Below, in pieces: positions 43,408-52,650 of a stretch of DNA of 64,000 nt. The notes under the pieces are model-generated. The model searched no databases. It was given only the letters and a program-made list of their open reading frames with translations, and was not told the DNA's origin. The DNA comes from Roseovarius aestuarii (GTDB lineage Bacteria; Pseudomonadota; Alphaproteobacteria; Rhodobacterales; Rhodobacteraceae): positions 146,429 through 210,428 of the forward strand of contig JAPWHL010000005.1 of the NCBI GenBank assembly GCA_027214255.1. The letters are read 5' to 3'. The position numbers and the translations under genes were made by a program. How positions within the stretch are numbered: the first letter of the stretch is position 1; each line of letters begins with the position of its first letter.

Positions 43408-44955
43408 TCAATGCTTGTAGGGTTTGATCTCACCGGACGACAGGCGCGCGGCATAGGATTGCAACTCGCGCTTGACCAGTTTCATCAGGAAATACAGTGC
43501 AAAGATGTTGACCACGGCCATGGCAAAGATCGCCGCATCCGAGAAGTCAATCACAGGGCCAAGGCTGGCGGCTGCGCCGATGACAATAAAGATACAGAAG
43601 ATGATCTTGAACGTCATTTCGGATGCCTTGCCCTCACCAAACAGATAGGTCCATGCCTTCAGGCCGTAATAGCTCCATGAAATCATGGTGGAGAAGGCAA
43701 ACAGAACAACTGCGATGGCCAGAACATAGGGGAACCAGCTGATCGAGGCCCCGAACGCGGCCGACGTCAGGGCGACACCGCTTGTTCCGCCGACTGTGGC
43801 AATTGCCGTACCGGCATCGTTCAGGATGAATTTACCGGTTTCGGCATCCATCATCAGCTGACCCGAGATGGTGATGACCAACGCGGTCATTGTGCAGATG
43901 ACAACCGTATCGATCAGTGGTTCCAGCAGGGAAACAAAACCTTCGGTAATTGGTTCTTTGGTGCGAACCGCCGAGTGGGCAATCGCCGCCGAGCCAACGC
44001 CCGCTTCGTTCGAGAATGCAGCCCGTTTGAAGCCTTGGATCAATGCGCCGACAAAGCCGCCCGCAACACCCAGACCGGTAAAGGCCCCGGCAAAGATCTG
44101 ACCAAAGGCCCAACCGATCATGTTGAAGTTGACCAGCAGGATAACCAGTGCTGCGCCGACATACAGGATACCCATGAACGGCACGATTTTTTCGGTGACG
44201 TTGGCGATGGATTTGATGCCGCCCACGATCACGGCAAACACAACTGCCGCAAAAATGATGCCAGTAATCCAGCCGGGATAGTCGCCGACAATGCCAGCAA
44301 TCTGCGCATGCGCCTGATTGGCCTGGAACATGTTGCCGCCGCCCAATGCACCAAGGATACAGAAAATCGAGAACATAACCGCCAGAATTTTACCGCCCGG
44401 CAGGCCCAGTTCCGAGAACCCTTTAGACATGTAATACATCGGGCCACCCGATACGGTGCCGTCTGGATATTCGTTACGATACTTCACGCCCAACGTACAT
44501 TCGGTGAACTTGGACGCCATACCCAGAAGACCCGCAAGGATCATCCAAAACGTCGCGCCCGGTCCGCCAATGCCCACGGCCACCGCGACACCTGCGATAT
44601 TACCAAGGCCCACAGTGCCCGACAGCGCGGTTGCAAGCGCCTGAAAATGGCTCACCTCGCCTGCGTCATTGGGGTCAGAATAGTCACCTTTGACCAACCG
44701 GATGGCATGGCCAAAGAATTTGAACTGAACAAATCCAAAATAGAGGGTGAAAATAGATGCCGCGACGACCAGCCACAGCACGATCCAAGGAAAGCTGGTG
44801 CCCGGTAGGGGCGCGAAAATTAGGTTGACGAAGGGGCCAGTTGTTGTGGCGAAAACCTCATTCACTTTTTGATCTAGCGTCATCGCTTCTTGAGCCAATG
44901 CGCCAGTAGGAGCCAGCGCGGCCAGCGCGGCTAAGGCTTTGTGTTTCAAGTTCAT
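43408..44955 (-). CDS. Sodium:alanine symporter family transporter (AGCS)
   Basis: A 515-residue inner-membrane transporter with an N-terminal leader-like segment and about ten to eleven spans. ATALSGTVGLGNIAGVAVAVGIGGPGATFWM near residues 108-140 is the AGCS signature, and AFSNEAGVGSAAIAHSAVRT near 310 is the second conserved block. It imports alanine or glycine with Na+. It follows the usp gene by ten bases on the same strand and sits beside an Lrp regulator and an amino acid oxidase, forming an amino acid uptake and oxidation module. Confidence 0.95.
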   Translation of the reverse strand: MNLKHKALAALAALAPTGALAQEAMTLDQKVNEVFATTTGPFVNLIFAPLPGTSFPWIVLWLVVAASIFTLYFGFVQFKFFGHAIRLVKGDYSDPNDAGEVSHFQALATALSGTVGLGNIAGVAVAVGIGGPGATFWMILAGLLGMASKFTECTLGVKYRNEYPDGTVSGGPMYYMSKGFSELGLPGGKILAVMFSIFCILGALGGGNMFQANQAHAQIAGIVGDYPGWITGIIFAAVVFAVIVGGIKSIANVTEKIVPFMGILYVGAALVILLVNFNMIGWAFGQIFAGAFTGLGVAGGFVGALIQGFKRAAFSNEAGVGSAAIAHSAVRTKEPITEGFVSLLEPLIDTVVICTMTALVITISGQLMMDAETGKFILNDAGTAIATVGGTSGVALTSAAFGASISWFPYVLAIAVVLFAFSTMISWSYYGLKAWTYLFGEGKASEMTFKIIFCIFIVIGAAASLGPVIDFSDAAIFAMAVVNIFALYFLMKLVKRELQSYAARLSSGEIKPYKH

Positions 44956-44965
44956 GATCTACTCC

Positions 44966-45403
44966 TTAGCTGACGACAGTGACGGGCACGTTCGAGCTCA
45001 TCACAAGGTTGGAGGTCGAGCTACCGAACAAACGCTGGGCAAAGCCGCCTTCGGATGCGCGGGCGACGATGATTTGCTCGGCGCCTTCATCGGTTGAAAC
45101 AGCAATCAACGCCTGAGAGACATCGCCGTGGCGAACCACGCCACGCACTTGGATGCCGGCCTTGGCCACTGTGGCAACGGCCGGTTCAACAACCCGTTCG
45201 TTCGCGGTCGCGATTTCTTGTTCGCGACGCTTGTGGCGCTGGGCGTTTTCTTCGGCGGTCTGGAAAGAGAATGGGGACCATTCCACGATATAGGCCACGA
45301 CTATTTCGCATTCGCCGATCAACTTGGCCAACCGACACGCATGATCCAGCGCGCGTTGACCAGATGCGTGGCCATCAAGACCCACAACCAGTTTTGTCGT
45401 CAT
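44966..45403 (-). CDS. Universal stress protein (UspA family)
   Basis: A 145-residue single-domain Usp. It begins KLVVGLDGHASGQRALDHA and ends with IIVARASEGGFAQRLFGSSTSNLVMSSNVPVTVV. The last block corresponds to the ATP-binding loop G-x2-G-x9-G-S of ATP-binding Usps, here with RASEGG in place of the usual RGRGG-like start, so nucleotide binding is likely but unproven. It precedes the AGCS gene in the operon; Usp genes often accompany transporters in this way. Confidence 0.92.
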   Translation of the reverse strand: MTTKLVVGLDGHASGQRALDHACRLAKLIGECEIVVAYIVEWSPFSFQTAEENAQRHKRREQEIATANERVVEPAVATVAKAGIQVRGVVRHGDVSQALIAVSTDEGAEQIIVARASEGGFAQRLFGSSTSNLVMSSNVPVTVVS

Positions 45404-45617
45404 TTTCTGTCTCCTCTACCGGACTTTTTGCGACCTGCTGCGATCCAGAAAGCGCTTGTTTATTGGCGTGGACCGGTCAGGTGCTCATTTTCAAAATTAA
45501 AATTCAGCGCTTTCTATACGTAACAGTATAGGCGAAAAGACTGGGATTAGCACCTAAAATTAGGTAAACATCGGGCTTGATGGCTGTATTGTAGGAAAAA
45601 ACAGGAAAAAAGACCAA
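45404..45617. promoter_or_regulatory. Divergent control region of the usp-AGCS operon and lrp gene
   Basis: A 214-base AT-rich gap. Two short dyads stand out near the lrp gene: CTATAC/GTATAG about 45513-45530 and ACCTAA-AA-TTAGGT at 45552-45565. Lrp-type proteins bind such degenerate dyads, so these are candidate sites for control of both directions by the adjacent regulator. Confidence 0.45.
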
Positions 45618-46088
45618 GTGAAGAGGATTCTGGATGCGATTGATCGACGAATACTGACAGCTTTGCAGACGCATGGGCGGTTGTCGATTGTTGATCTGGC
45701 CGAAAAGGTCCACCTGACCAAGACGCCCTGCTCCGAGAGGGTCCGTCGTCTGGAACGTGAGGGCGTGATCACCGGATACACGGCACTTGTCGATCCGGGG
45801 CAGGTGGCGCAGGATCATGTCACGATCGTTCATGTCACCCTGTCGCAGACTGCCGACAACGCGCTTGACGATTTCAACCGCGCGGTGCGCCGCCTTCCCG
45901 AGGTCCAGAGCTGTCTGATGATCGCGGGGTCATTTGATTACATGTTAAAGGTGCGCACCCGCGACATTACGCAGTACCGCGAATTGTTGGGCGAAAAGAT
46001 TTCCAAACTGCCGGGCGTGATGCAGACCCATTCCTATGCCGTGATGGAAACGGTCAAAGAGACAACCGTGATTACGCTGAACACATAG
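45618..46088 (+). CDS. Lrp/AsnC-family regulator
   Basis: A 156-residue regulator with a GTG start. The helix-turn-helix domain (AIDRRILTALQTHGRLSIVDLAEKVHLTKTPCSERVRRLEREGVI) and RAM domain (VHVTLSQTADNALDDFNRAV; AGSFDYMLKVRTRD) are complete. It is similar to PutR at 29842. Position between the AGCS transporter operon and the amino acid oxidase gene suggests it senses an amino acid such as alanine and regulates both. That effector is inferred from context. Confidence 0.92.
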   Translation: MKRILDAIDRRILTALQTHGRLSIVDLAEKVHLTKTPCSERVRRLEREGVITGYTALVDPGQVAQDHVTIVHVTLSQTADNALDDFNRAVRRLPEVQSCLMIAGSFDYMLKVRTRDITQYRELLGEKISKLPGVMQTHSYAVMETVKETTVITLNT

Positions 46089-46130
46089 CCGAGATGTTCC
46101 AGCAATCCGGCCGGTGTCCTGTCGCGGCCA

Positions 46131-47432
46131 TCACAGGGTGGATCTGGCTTGTGCACGGCGCGTTTCCTGCGCGTCCTTCCAGCGATACCACGCAACAGCG
46201 GCGGGCAAGAACCAAGGTTTGCCACGATAAAACGGGCGCGTGGGATGCGCCAAACCATCAAAGGCCGTCCGCCCTTCGGGCAGGCCCAGCACCTGCTGGC
46301 CCAGACGCATGCCCAGATAGCTTCCCATCATCACACCGACGCCACAGTAACCCATTGCGTAATGCACCCCGTCATGGGTGCCGATATGGGGCAGCTCGTC
46401 GAATGTGTAGGCGACGGTCCCGCTCCAGCTGTGACTGATTTTCGTCCCGCGCAATTGTGGGAAAATTCGGCACATTGAGTCGTAAAGCGGGCCTGCACTG
46501 GCTCCTGATGACGTTTCGCTGGCCGATACGCGTCCGCCAAACAACACGCGCTGACGGTCGGGCGAGGCGCGATAGTAGTAAACAACTTTGCAGGTGTCGC
46601 TGACCACGCGGTCGGTTGGAAATGCGGTGTCGATCACATCCTGCGGCAATGGCTCGGTTGCGATGATATAGCTGCCAATCGGGATGACGCGGCGTTGCAG
46701 CCACGGCGTAAGGCCGGTGGTATAGCCATTGGTCGCGACGATGACATCGCGTGCGCGCACTGGTCCCTTGGCCGTCTGGATGTCAAACTGTGCGCCGTCA
46801 CGACTGATGGCATGCGCGGCACAATGGCCGACCACATGCACCCCCGCCTTGATCGCCGCATTCAGCAGCCCGCGGTGATATTTTCCGGCATGAAGCGATG
46901 CATCGCGCGGGAAAACCGCGCCGCCGTAATAGGTGTCAGAGCCCAGTTCGCGGCGCTGTTCGGCGCGGGGGACCATATGTGCGGTGCCGCCGCGCTTGGT
47001 CTTGGTCAGGCTTTGTGCCAATGCTTCGTAATGCCGTGGTGTATGGGCCGCATGAAAACGGCCGTTGCGGCGATAGTCGCAGTCAATGCCCTCGTCCTTG
47101 ATGCGCTGTTCTATCCAGTCCTGTGCGGCGCTGTCCTCGGCCAGAATGGCCTGGGCACGGGTGGCCCCCAACCGGGCGGTCAATGTGCCCAGATCTGCCT
47201 TGATGCCGCTGCCGATTTGTCCGCCGTTGCGCGTGCTGCACCCATGACCGGGATCCTCGGCGTCAATCACCATCACCTGTCGTCCACCGCGTGCCAGTTC
47301 CAGCGCGGCGTTCAGCCCGGTATAGCCCGACCCGATAATGACAACATCGGCCGCGCTTAATGGCGTCGCGGGCAGGGTGGGGAGGGGAGGCAATTGATCC
47401 AGCCAGAAACTGTGATGGATGAAATCGGTCAT
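46131..47432 (-). CDS. FAD-dependent amine/D-amino acid oxidoreductase (DadA/PuuB-like)
   Basis: A 433-residue flavoprotein. The dinucleotide motif VVIIGSGYTGLNAALELARGG lies near residues 30-50, then GHGCSTRNGGQIGSGIK, a stretch characteristic of the PuuB/OrdL group. FDELPHIGTHDGVHYAMGYCGVGVMMGSYLG near residue 370 is the C-terminal FAD and substrate area. It may oxidise an amino acid or gamma-glutamylated amine. ATG at 47432 follows AGGGATTC somewhat distantly. It converges on lrp and diverges from the aspartoacylase-type gene. Confidence 0.88.
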   Translation of the reverse strand: MTDFIHHSFWLDQLPPLPTLPATPLSAADVVIIGSGYTGLNAALELARGGRQVMVIDAEDPGHGCSTRNGGQIGSGIKADLGTLTARLGATRAQAILAEDSAAQDWIEQRIKDEGIDCDYRRNGRFHAAHTPRHYEALAQSLTKTKRGGTAHMVPRAEQRRELGSDTYYGGAVFPRDASLHAGKYHRGLLNAAIKAGVHVVGHCAAHAISRDGAQFDIQTAKGPVRARDVIVATNGYTTGLTPWLQRRVIPIGSYIIATEPLPQDVIDTAFPTDRVVSDTCKVVYYYRASPDRQRVLFGGRVSASETSSGASAGPLYDSMCRIFPQLRGTKISHSWSGTVAYTFDELPHIGTHDGVHYAMGYCGVGVMMGSYLGMRLGQQVLGLPEGRTAFDGLAHPTRPFYRGKPWFLPAAVAWYRWKDAQETRRAQARSTL

Positions 47433-47565
47433 GGTATTGTGAATCCCTGCGGTGAATGCACTGCACAGTGATCTGCGATTTTTGCGGCTTTGCAAGGGCT
47501 GGATGGACAGAACCGGCGAAAACGCCTATCGCAAAGCGATCTTTTCATAGTGATCGAGTGCCCCC

Positions 47566-48600
47566 ATGCCCCATACATCAGCATTTGAAATCGGCGGTCA
47601 GGCGATTGCTCCGGGCAGCCGGGCAACGGTGGATATCCCAGTAAGCACGCTGCCGGATCAAACGCCGGTTGCCCTGTCGATACATGTCATTCACGGGCGG
47701 CGCCCCGGTCCGGTGATGTTCGTTAGCGCAGCGGTGCATGGCGACGAGGTGATTGGCGTTGAAATCGTGCGCCGCCTGCTGCGGGCCAGCCCGTTGCGCG
47801 CGATGGCCGGCACCCTGTTGGCCGTGCCGATTGTGAACACCTATGGGTTCCTCAATCACACCCGCTATCTGCCCGACCGGCGTGACCTGAACCGTTGCTT
47901 TCCGGGCGGCTCTGAGGGGTCGATGGCGTCGCGCTTGGCTGATATCTTCATGCGCGAGGTGGTGTTGCGCGCCAGTGTCGGTATCGACCTGCATTCGGCT
48001 GCGATCCATCGCACCAACCTGCCACAGCTGCGCCTCAGCCCCGGCAATGCGCGCCTTGCTGAATTGGGGCGCGCCTTTGCGGCCCCCGTGATGCTAAGTT
48101 CGAAACTGCGTGACGGATCGTTGCGTATGGCGGCCGAAAGCAAAGGCATTGACGTGTTGCTGTACGAGGCGGGCGAAGGATTGCGATTTGATGAGTTGGC
48201 GGCGCGTTCGGGGGTGTCGGGTATTTTGCGGGTGATGCATGCGCTGGGCATGGTGGGGCAAAAAGGCGTGCCGAAGGCGCGCCATGCCAGCGTGTTCTGC
48301 GACAGTTCGCGCTGGTTTCGCGCTCCGGCGGGCGGGTTGTTTCGCGGTTATCGCGCCACTGGTGACGCGGTCGAGGAGGGCACTGTCATGGGCGCGATAT
48401 CCGACCCGTTCGGCGAGACGGAAACCGAGGTGGTCTGTGACGCACCGGGAATCGTTATCGGGCGCACCAACATGCCGGTGGTCTATGAGGGCGAGGCGCT
48501 GTTTCACATCGCTCAGACGGCACGCGCCGAGGCCGCCGCGGACGGTGTCACGGCCCAGCTTGAGGCCGCGCCATTGTTTGACGAAGATGAGATTATCTAA
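47566..48600 (+). CDS. Succinylglutamate desuccinylase/aspartoacylase family hydrolase
   Basis: A 344-residue zinc carboxypeptidase-fold protein (M14 family). Zn ligands are His and Glu in AAVHGDEVIGVEIV near residue 63 and His in GIDLHSAA near residue 148; the substrate-side DRRDLNRCFPG follows the first motif. LYEAGEG supplies the catalytic Glu. The C-terminal half is a beta domain (PAGGLFRGYRATGDAVEEGTVMGAISD). It would cleave an N-acyl amino acid; with the neighbouring oxidase this could feed an amino acid degradation route. Confidence 0.9.
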   Translation: MPHTSAFEIGGQAIAPGSRATVDIPVSTLPDQTPVALSIHVIHGRRPGPVMFVSAAVHGDEVIGVEIVRRLLRASPLRAMAGTLLAVPIVNTYGFLNHTRYLPDRRDLNRCFPGGSEGSMASRLADIFMREVVLRASVGIDLHSAAIHRTNLPQLRLSPGNARLAELGRAFAAPVMLSSKLRDGSLRMAAESKGIDVLLYEAGEGLRFDELAARSGVSGILRVMHALGMVGQKGVPKARHASVFCDSSRWFRAPAGGLFRGYRATGDAVEEGTVMGAISDPFGETETEVVCDAPGIVIGRTNMPVVYEGEALFHIAQTARAEAAADGVTAQLEAAPLFDEDEII

Positions 48601-48619
48601 CCGGGTGGCCCAAAACGTT

Positions 48620-48644
48620 ACGCCCCGGATCAGGTCCGGGGCGT
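48620..48644. terminator. Bidirectional terminator
   Basis: ACGCCCCGGA (48620-48629) pairs perfectly with TCCGGGGCGT (48635-48644) across a five-base loop, followed by TAGAGTTTT on the plus strand. It lies between the convergent ends of the aspartoacylase-type and membrane protein genes. Confidence 0.8.
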
Positions 48645-48656
48645 TAGAGTTTTGCG

Positions 48657-49319
48657 TTAGCTGACCTTGGATTTGTTTTGCGGCAGCACAAAGATCGCGA
48701 CCGACAGTATGGAAAAGATCAACTCGTACACTTCCCAACGACGATTGACGTCCAGCACGGCAATAATGATGCTGGCAATCAATGCGATAATCCCATGGCG
48801 CAGCCACGGCACGGGCACCGCCATACGGTCCGCCAGCGCGGCAATGCGCCCACCCTGCCGATAGAGTATCGGCAACGCCACCAGATACAACAGAATGCAC
48901 AGGGTCAGGACCGGGCCAAACAAGGTTTTGGCCAGATGAAAATCCCCAACGACCAGATTATGGAAATTGGTTTCGTCCTGCTTGTTGTTCTCTTGGAAGA
49001 ATTCGCCTGATTCCCAGCCAAAGATGCGTTGGCCCCATGATACTTCTTCGCCTGAGGCCAGAAAGAACATCAGTGCATAGACCAAAGTGAATGCCGCCGC
49101 CGCACGCCGTCCGCTGGCGGACAGTGACATCGCGTGACGCAGCAATACGCCGCTGGCAATCAGCAAGCCTAAGGCCGTGCCATATTCCACCAGTTGGTCC
49201 TCGGCGGCAAAGACCTGTGAAAAATACGTGGGCGACACAAACGCGATCACCACGGATGCGGCGAGAACGGCTGCGATTAGCGCCATCAAGGCACGATCAA
49301 TCTGTTGGGCAATGCTCAT
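48657..49319 (-). CDS. Multi-span membrane protein of unknown function
   Basis: A 220-residue protein with about six predicted spans, at residues near 8-30, 47-62, 75-92, 130-150, 172-190 and 198-212. The loop FLASGEEVSWGQRIFGWESGEFFQENNKQDETNFHNL is highly polar and looks like the functional centre; its SGEEVSWGQR motif recurs in uncharacterised bacterial membrane proteins. The ATG at 49319 has AAGGA upstream. I cannot name a function. Confidence 0.8.
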   Translation of the reverse strand: MSIAQQIDRALMALIAAVLAASVVIAFVSPTYFSQVFAAEDQLVEYGTALGLLIASGVLLRHAMSLSASGRRAAAAFTLVYALMFFLASGEEVSWGQRIFGWESGEFFQENNKQDETNFHNLVVGDFHLAKTLFGPVLTLCILLYLVALPILYRQGGRIAALADRMAVPVPWLRHGIIALIASIIIAVLDVNRRWEVYELIFSILSVAIFVLPQNKSKVS

Positions 49320-49425
49320 CTGGAAATCCTTGGGTTGGGCAATCTGTGCGGAAATAGGCGCGCATGCGCCTGCTATCAAGGCTTATCCGTACGGTCGGCG
49401 CACCCCCGCCTGTCAAAAACGACAA

Positions 49426-49450
49426 ACCCCCGCGGCCAAGCCTCGGGGGT
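49426..49450 (-). terminator. rpsU terminator
   Basis: ACCCCCG (49426-49432) and CGGGGGT (49444-49450) form a stem with extra pairing inside the loop. On the minus strand it is followed by TTTGTCGTTTTT. It lies about 39 bases after the rpsU stop. Confidence 0.75.
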
Positions 49451-49488
49451 CGTCAATTTTCTGTGCTGATAAAGCCGGAAGGAAATGC

Positions 49489-49695
49489 TTAGAGCATGCC
49501 TTCGCGCTGAGCTTTTTTACGCGCCAGTTTCCGGGCACGGCGAATCGCTTCAGCTTTCTCGCGCGCTTTTTTCTCGGACGGTTTCTCGAAATGTTGCTTG
49601 AGCTTCATTTCGCGGAAAACGCCTTCGCGCTGCAGCTTTTTCTTCAGGGCACGAAGCGCCTGATCGACATTGTTGTCGCGAACACTAACCTGCAT
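49489..49695 (-). CDS. rpsU: 30S ribosomal protein S21
   Basis: A 68-residue basic protein. It begins [43 protein letters not shown], the standard alphaproteobacterial S21, and ends in an Arg/Lys-rich helix. It joins the small subunit near the anti-Shine-Dalgarno helix. A GGTGGTGACACC stretch precedes the start. It is divergent from the COQ9 gene, an arrangement common in alphaproteobacteria. Confidence 0.97.
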   Translation of the reverse strand: MQVSVRDNNVDQALRALKKKLQREGVFREMKLKQHFEKPSEKKAREKAEAIRRARKLARKKAQREGML

Positions 49696-49804
49696 GTGGT
49701 GTCACCACCTTCCTAAGTTGGAGTTGCAATAGATTGCAGGAGGTGCGCGTATAGCAAAGGCCCGGGGTTTTGTCTAGACTGTGGGTAAGGATAAGGAGAT
49801 TGCC

Positions 49805-50497
49805 GTGCTGGACGCCGAAATTCGCCACAAAATGCTGGATGCTGCCGCTGCGCACGTACCGTTTGACGGCTGGTCACGGGCAACCTTTGAGGCCTGTGCG
49901 GTCGATGCGGGAATCGACATGGCGCTGGCGCTGGCGGTGTTTCCACGTGGGCCTGTCGATCTGGCGCTGGGCTATCACGCGGCCGGGGACGAGGCCATGT
50001 TGAAACGGCTGGCCGACTCCGAGACCGCGCTAGGCGATATGCGCTTTTCCCAACGGGTTGCCGCCGCCGTGCGATTTCGCCTTGAGGCCAGCGACGACAA
50101 GGAAATGGTACGTCGGGGCACGGCCCTGTTCGCGCTGCCCCACCACGGAGCAGACGGTGCCCGCGCCATCTGGCAGACGGCAGATCATATTTGGACCGCG
50201 TTGGGGGATACCTCGGATGATATCAATTGGTATACGAAACGCGCCACACTCTCGGGCGTTTACAGCGCAACAGTGCTGTATTGGTTAGGAGATACCAGTG
50301 ACGGTGATGCGGATACATGGGCGTTTTTGGACCGGCGCATTGGCGATGTCATGCAGATCGAGACGATGAAGGCCAAGCTGCGCGACAATAAGGCGCTCAC
50401 CGGATTGCTGGCGGGGCCATTGTCCCTGCTGGGCCGCATCCGTGCCCCTCGTGCGGCGCGCGCGGATGATCTGCCGGGGCATTGGCACCACTCCTGA
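49805..50497 (+). CDS. coq9: COQ9-family ubiquinone biosynthesis protein
   Basis: About 230 residues. The COQ9 signature is TSDDINWYTKRATLSGVYSATVLYWLGDTSDG near residue 145, and the TetR-like N-terminal helices (LDAAAAHVPFDGWSRATFEACAVDAGI) are visible. COQ9 binds lipid and assists the COQ7 hydroxylation step in ubiquinone synthesis. A GTG at 49805 is preferred over the GTG at 49781 because AAGGAG lies six bases before it. Confidence 0.92.
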   Translation: MLDAEIRHKMLDAAAAHVPFDGWSRATFEACAVDAGIDMALALAVFPRGPVDLALGYHAAGDEAMLKRLADSETALGDMRFSQRVAAAVRFRLEASDDKEMVRRGTALFALPHHGADGARAIWQTADHIWTALGDTSDDINWYTKRATLSGVYSATVLYWLGDTSDGDADTWAFLDRRIGDVMQIETMKAKLRDNKALTGLLAGPLSLLGRIRAPRAARADDLPGHWHHS

Positions 50498-50547
50498 CAG
50501 ACAGATACGCCTTCCACCCAATTTTTAAGACTGAAACGGAGACACGC

Positions 50548-51531
50548 ATGAGCGAGACGATGACCGCTGTGGAAATCACGGCCCCCGGTGGCCCCGAGGT
50601 TTTGCGCCCCTGTACACGCCCCCGCCCCACCCCCCGTCCGGGCGAAGTTCTGATCCGTCTGGCCTATGCTGGTGTCAATCGCCCCGATGCGCTGCAACGC
50701 GCAGGTCAATACGCGCCGCCTCCGACGGCCAGCGACCTGCCGGGGCTTGAGGGCGCGGGCGAAATTGTCGCGCTGGGGGAGGGCGTCAGCGAATGGGCGC
50801 TGGGTGATCAGGTGTGCGCGCTGTTGCCCGGAGGCGGTTACGCCGAATATGTCGCGACTCCGGCCGCGCATTGCCTGCCGGTGCCCAAAGGCGTGGATAT
50901 GGCACAGGCCGCCTGCTTGCCCGAGACATATTTCACTGTCTGGTCCAACGTGTTCCTGCGTGGCGGGCTGAAGGCGGGCGAACGGTTCTTGGTGCACGGC
51001 GGCACATCCGGTATCGGCACGACAGCTATTCAGCTGGCCCACGTGATGGGTGCGCGGGTATTCACCACCGCCGGATCGGATGCCAAATGCAAGGTTTGTA
51101 AAGATCTGGGTGCGGAACAGGCGATCAATTATCATGACGCGGATTTCGTCGAGAGATTGAAAGCCGAAGGTGGCGCGGACCTGATCCTTGACATGGTCGG
51201 GGGTGAGTACCTGCCACGCAACGTACGCGCGCTGGCCAATGACGGGCGGCTGGTTCAGATCGCTTTCTTGCAAGGCCCCAAAGTGACGCTGAATTTTGCG
51301 CAGGTGATGATGCGCCGCCTGACGATCACCGGATCAACCCTGCGCCCGCAAAGTGATTTGGCCAAGGCGCAGATTGCCCAAGACCTGCGCGCCAAGGTCT
51401 GGCCATTGCTGGAGGCAGGGCGGCTGGGGCCGGTCATGGACAGCACCTATTCCCTTGCGCAGGCAAGTGAGGCGCACGCCCATATGGAATCCAGCCGCCA
51501 TATCGGCAAGATCGTTTTGAAGGTCGCATAA
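50548..51531 (+). CDS. NAD(P)H:quinone oxidoreductase, zeta-crystallin type
   Basis: A 327-residue zinc-free member of the medium-chain dehydrogenase family. Landmarks are AYAGVNRPDALQRAGQY, PGLEGAGEIVALGEG, VHGGTSGIGTTAIQLAHVMGARVFTTAGS (NADPH Rossmann motif, about residues 145-175) and DLILDMVGGEYLPRNVRALANDGRLVQIAFLQG. It resembles the PIG3/QorA group that reduces quinones. GGAG lies ten bases before the ATG. It is followed closely by the BNR-repeat gene. Confidence 0.92.
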   Translation: MSETMTAVEITAPGGPEVLRPCTRPRPTPRPGEVLIRLAYAGVNRPDALQRAGQYAPPPTASDLPGLEGAGEIVALGEGVSEWALGDQVCALLPGGGYAEYVATPAAHCLPVPKGVDMAQAACLPETYFTVWSNVFLRGGLKAGERFLVHGGTSGIGTTAIQLAHVMGARVFTTAGSDAKCKVCKDLGAEQAINYHDADFVERLKAEGGADLILDMVGGEYLPRNVRALANDGRLVQIAFLQGPKVTLNFAQVMMRRLTITGSTLRPQSDLAKAQIAQDLRAKVWPLLEAGRLGPVMDSTYSLAQASEAHAHMESSRHIGKIVLKVA

Positions 51532-51534
51532 TCC

Positions 51535-52650
51535 ATGCTTGGCTCGGTGCATCTTGCGATTCTCGGCCTTGCTGTGCTCAGCCTTGGTCTGAGCGGGTGG
51601 GCACTGCGCCGTGATGCGCCGTTGGATTGGCGTCTGGCCCCGCCTGCGCCGGTCGATATGGCCGCGCCGCGGGCCTTCGAGACGATACTGGATTACACGG
51701 CGGCATCGGGACAGGCCCATTCGCCGGCGGTGATCCTGCGCCCCGGAGGGGTGCGCATCGCTTGGTTTGAAGGATCGCAAGAGGCACGGGCCGATGTCGA
51801 TATCTTCGCGGTGGATATTTTGCGCGAAAGCAGTCCTAACGCGCCAGCGCGGCTGATCACGCGGGGCCGTCTGGGTAAGGTGTTCACGCCGCGTCAGGCG
51901 GTGATTACGCTGGGCAATACAATTCAAAACGATACCGCCGAGGATGCCGCCTATGCGACGGTTGTGTCGGTTGGTGGTTGGGCGATGGCATCGATCGCTG
52001 ATGTCCGCCTGGGCGTCTCGGGGCCGATCTCTGCGCGCAAGCTGAACCTGTCGCCATTTTTGAACCGGTCCTTTTTGGTGAAATCCCCGATGTTGGGCTA
52101 TGCCGATGGAAGTCAGGCCCTGCCCGCTTATTTCGAGATGGGCCAAACCTATGGTGCGCTGATCCGGCTGGATGCCGCAGGCAGGGTACGCGATATGCGC
52201 CGTATGCCGGGCCGGTTTAAAGCCATTCAGCCAATGATCGTTCCCATGGATGATCAGCGCGCTGTGGCATTCTTGCGCAATTTTCAAACGGGATCCGACC
52301 GCCTGCTGATCAGTCGCACGACGGATGGCGGGCAGAGTTGGAGTGAAGTACAGGAAACCAACATCCCCAATCTAAGTGCGCCAGTCGCGGCGCTTGCATT
52401 GGGAGAGGGGCGTATCCTGATGGCGGTTAATGATGACGCTGCAGATGGCGGGATCCTGCGCCTGACCATATCCGAAGATGAAGGGCGCAGTTGGAGACGG
52501 CTTCGCACATTGGAAGATGCAGGCGGACAAGCGCGCTATCCTATGATGCGTGCCCTGCCAGACGGGCAGATCGTTCTGGCCTATTCGCACGGGGGCAAAG
52601 GCGGCATCCGGGCGCATCGTTTCACCGCTGAATGGGCGTTGAGCGAATGA
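51535..52650 (+). CDS. Exported BNR/sialidase-fold repeat protein
   Basis: A 371-residue protein with an N-terminal signal-anchor (residues 5-24). Two Asp-box (BNR) repeats are visible, TTDGGQSWSEV and SEDEGRSWRRL (SxDxGxxW), which indicate a beta-propeller like that of exo-sialidases. The usual sialidase arginine triad was not identified, so enzymatic function is open. It starts three bases after the quinone oxidoreductase stop and overlaps the following membrane protein gene by four bases; the pair is surely co-translated. Confidence 0.85.
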   Translation: MLGSVHLAILGLAVLSLGLSGWALRRDAPLDWRLAPPAPVDMAAPRAFETILDYTAASGQAHSPAVILRPGGVRIAWFEGSQEARADVDIFAVDILRESSPNAPARLITRGRLGKVFTPRQAVITLGNTIQNDTAEDAAYATVVSVGGWAMASIADVRLGVSGPISARKLNLSPFLNRSFLVKSPMLGYADGSQALPAYFEMGQTYGALIRLDAAGRVRDMRRMPGRFKAIQPMIVPMDDQRAVAFLRNFQTGSDRLLISRTTDGGQSWSEVQETNIPNLSAPVAALALGEGRILMAVNDDAADGGILRLTISEDEGRSWRRLRTLEDAGGQARYPMMRALPDGQIVLAYSHGGKGGIRAHRFTAEWALSE

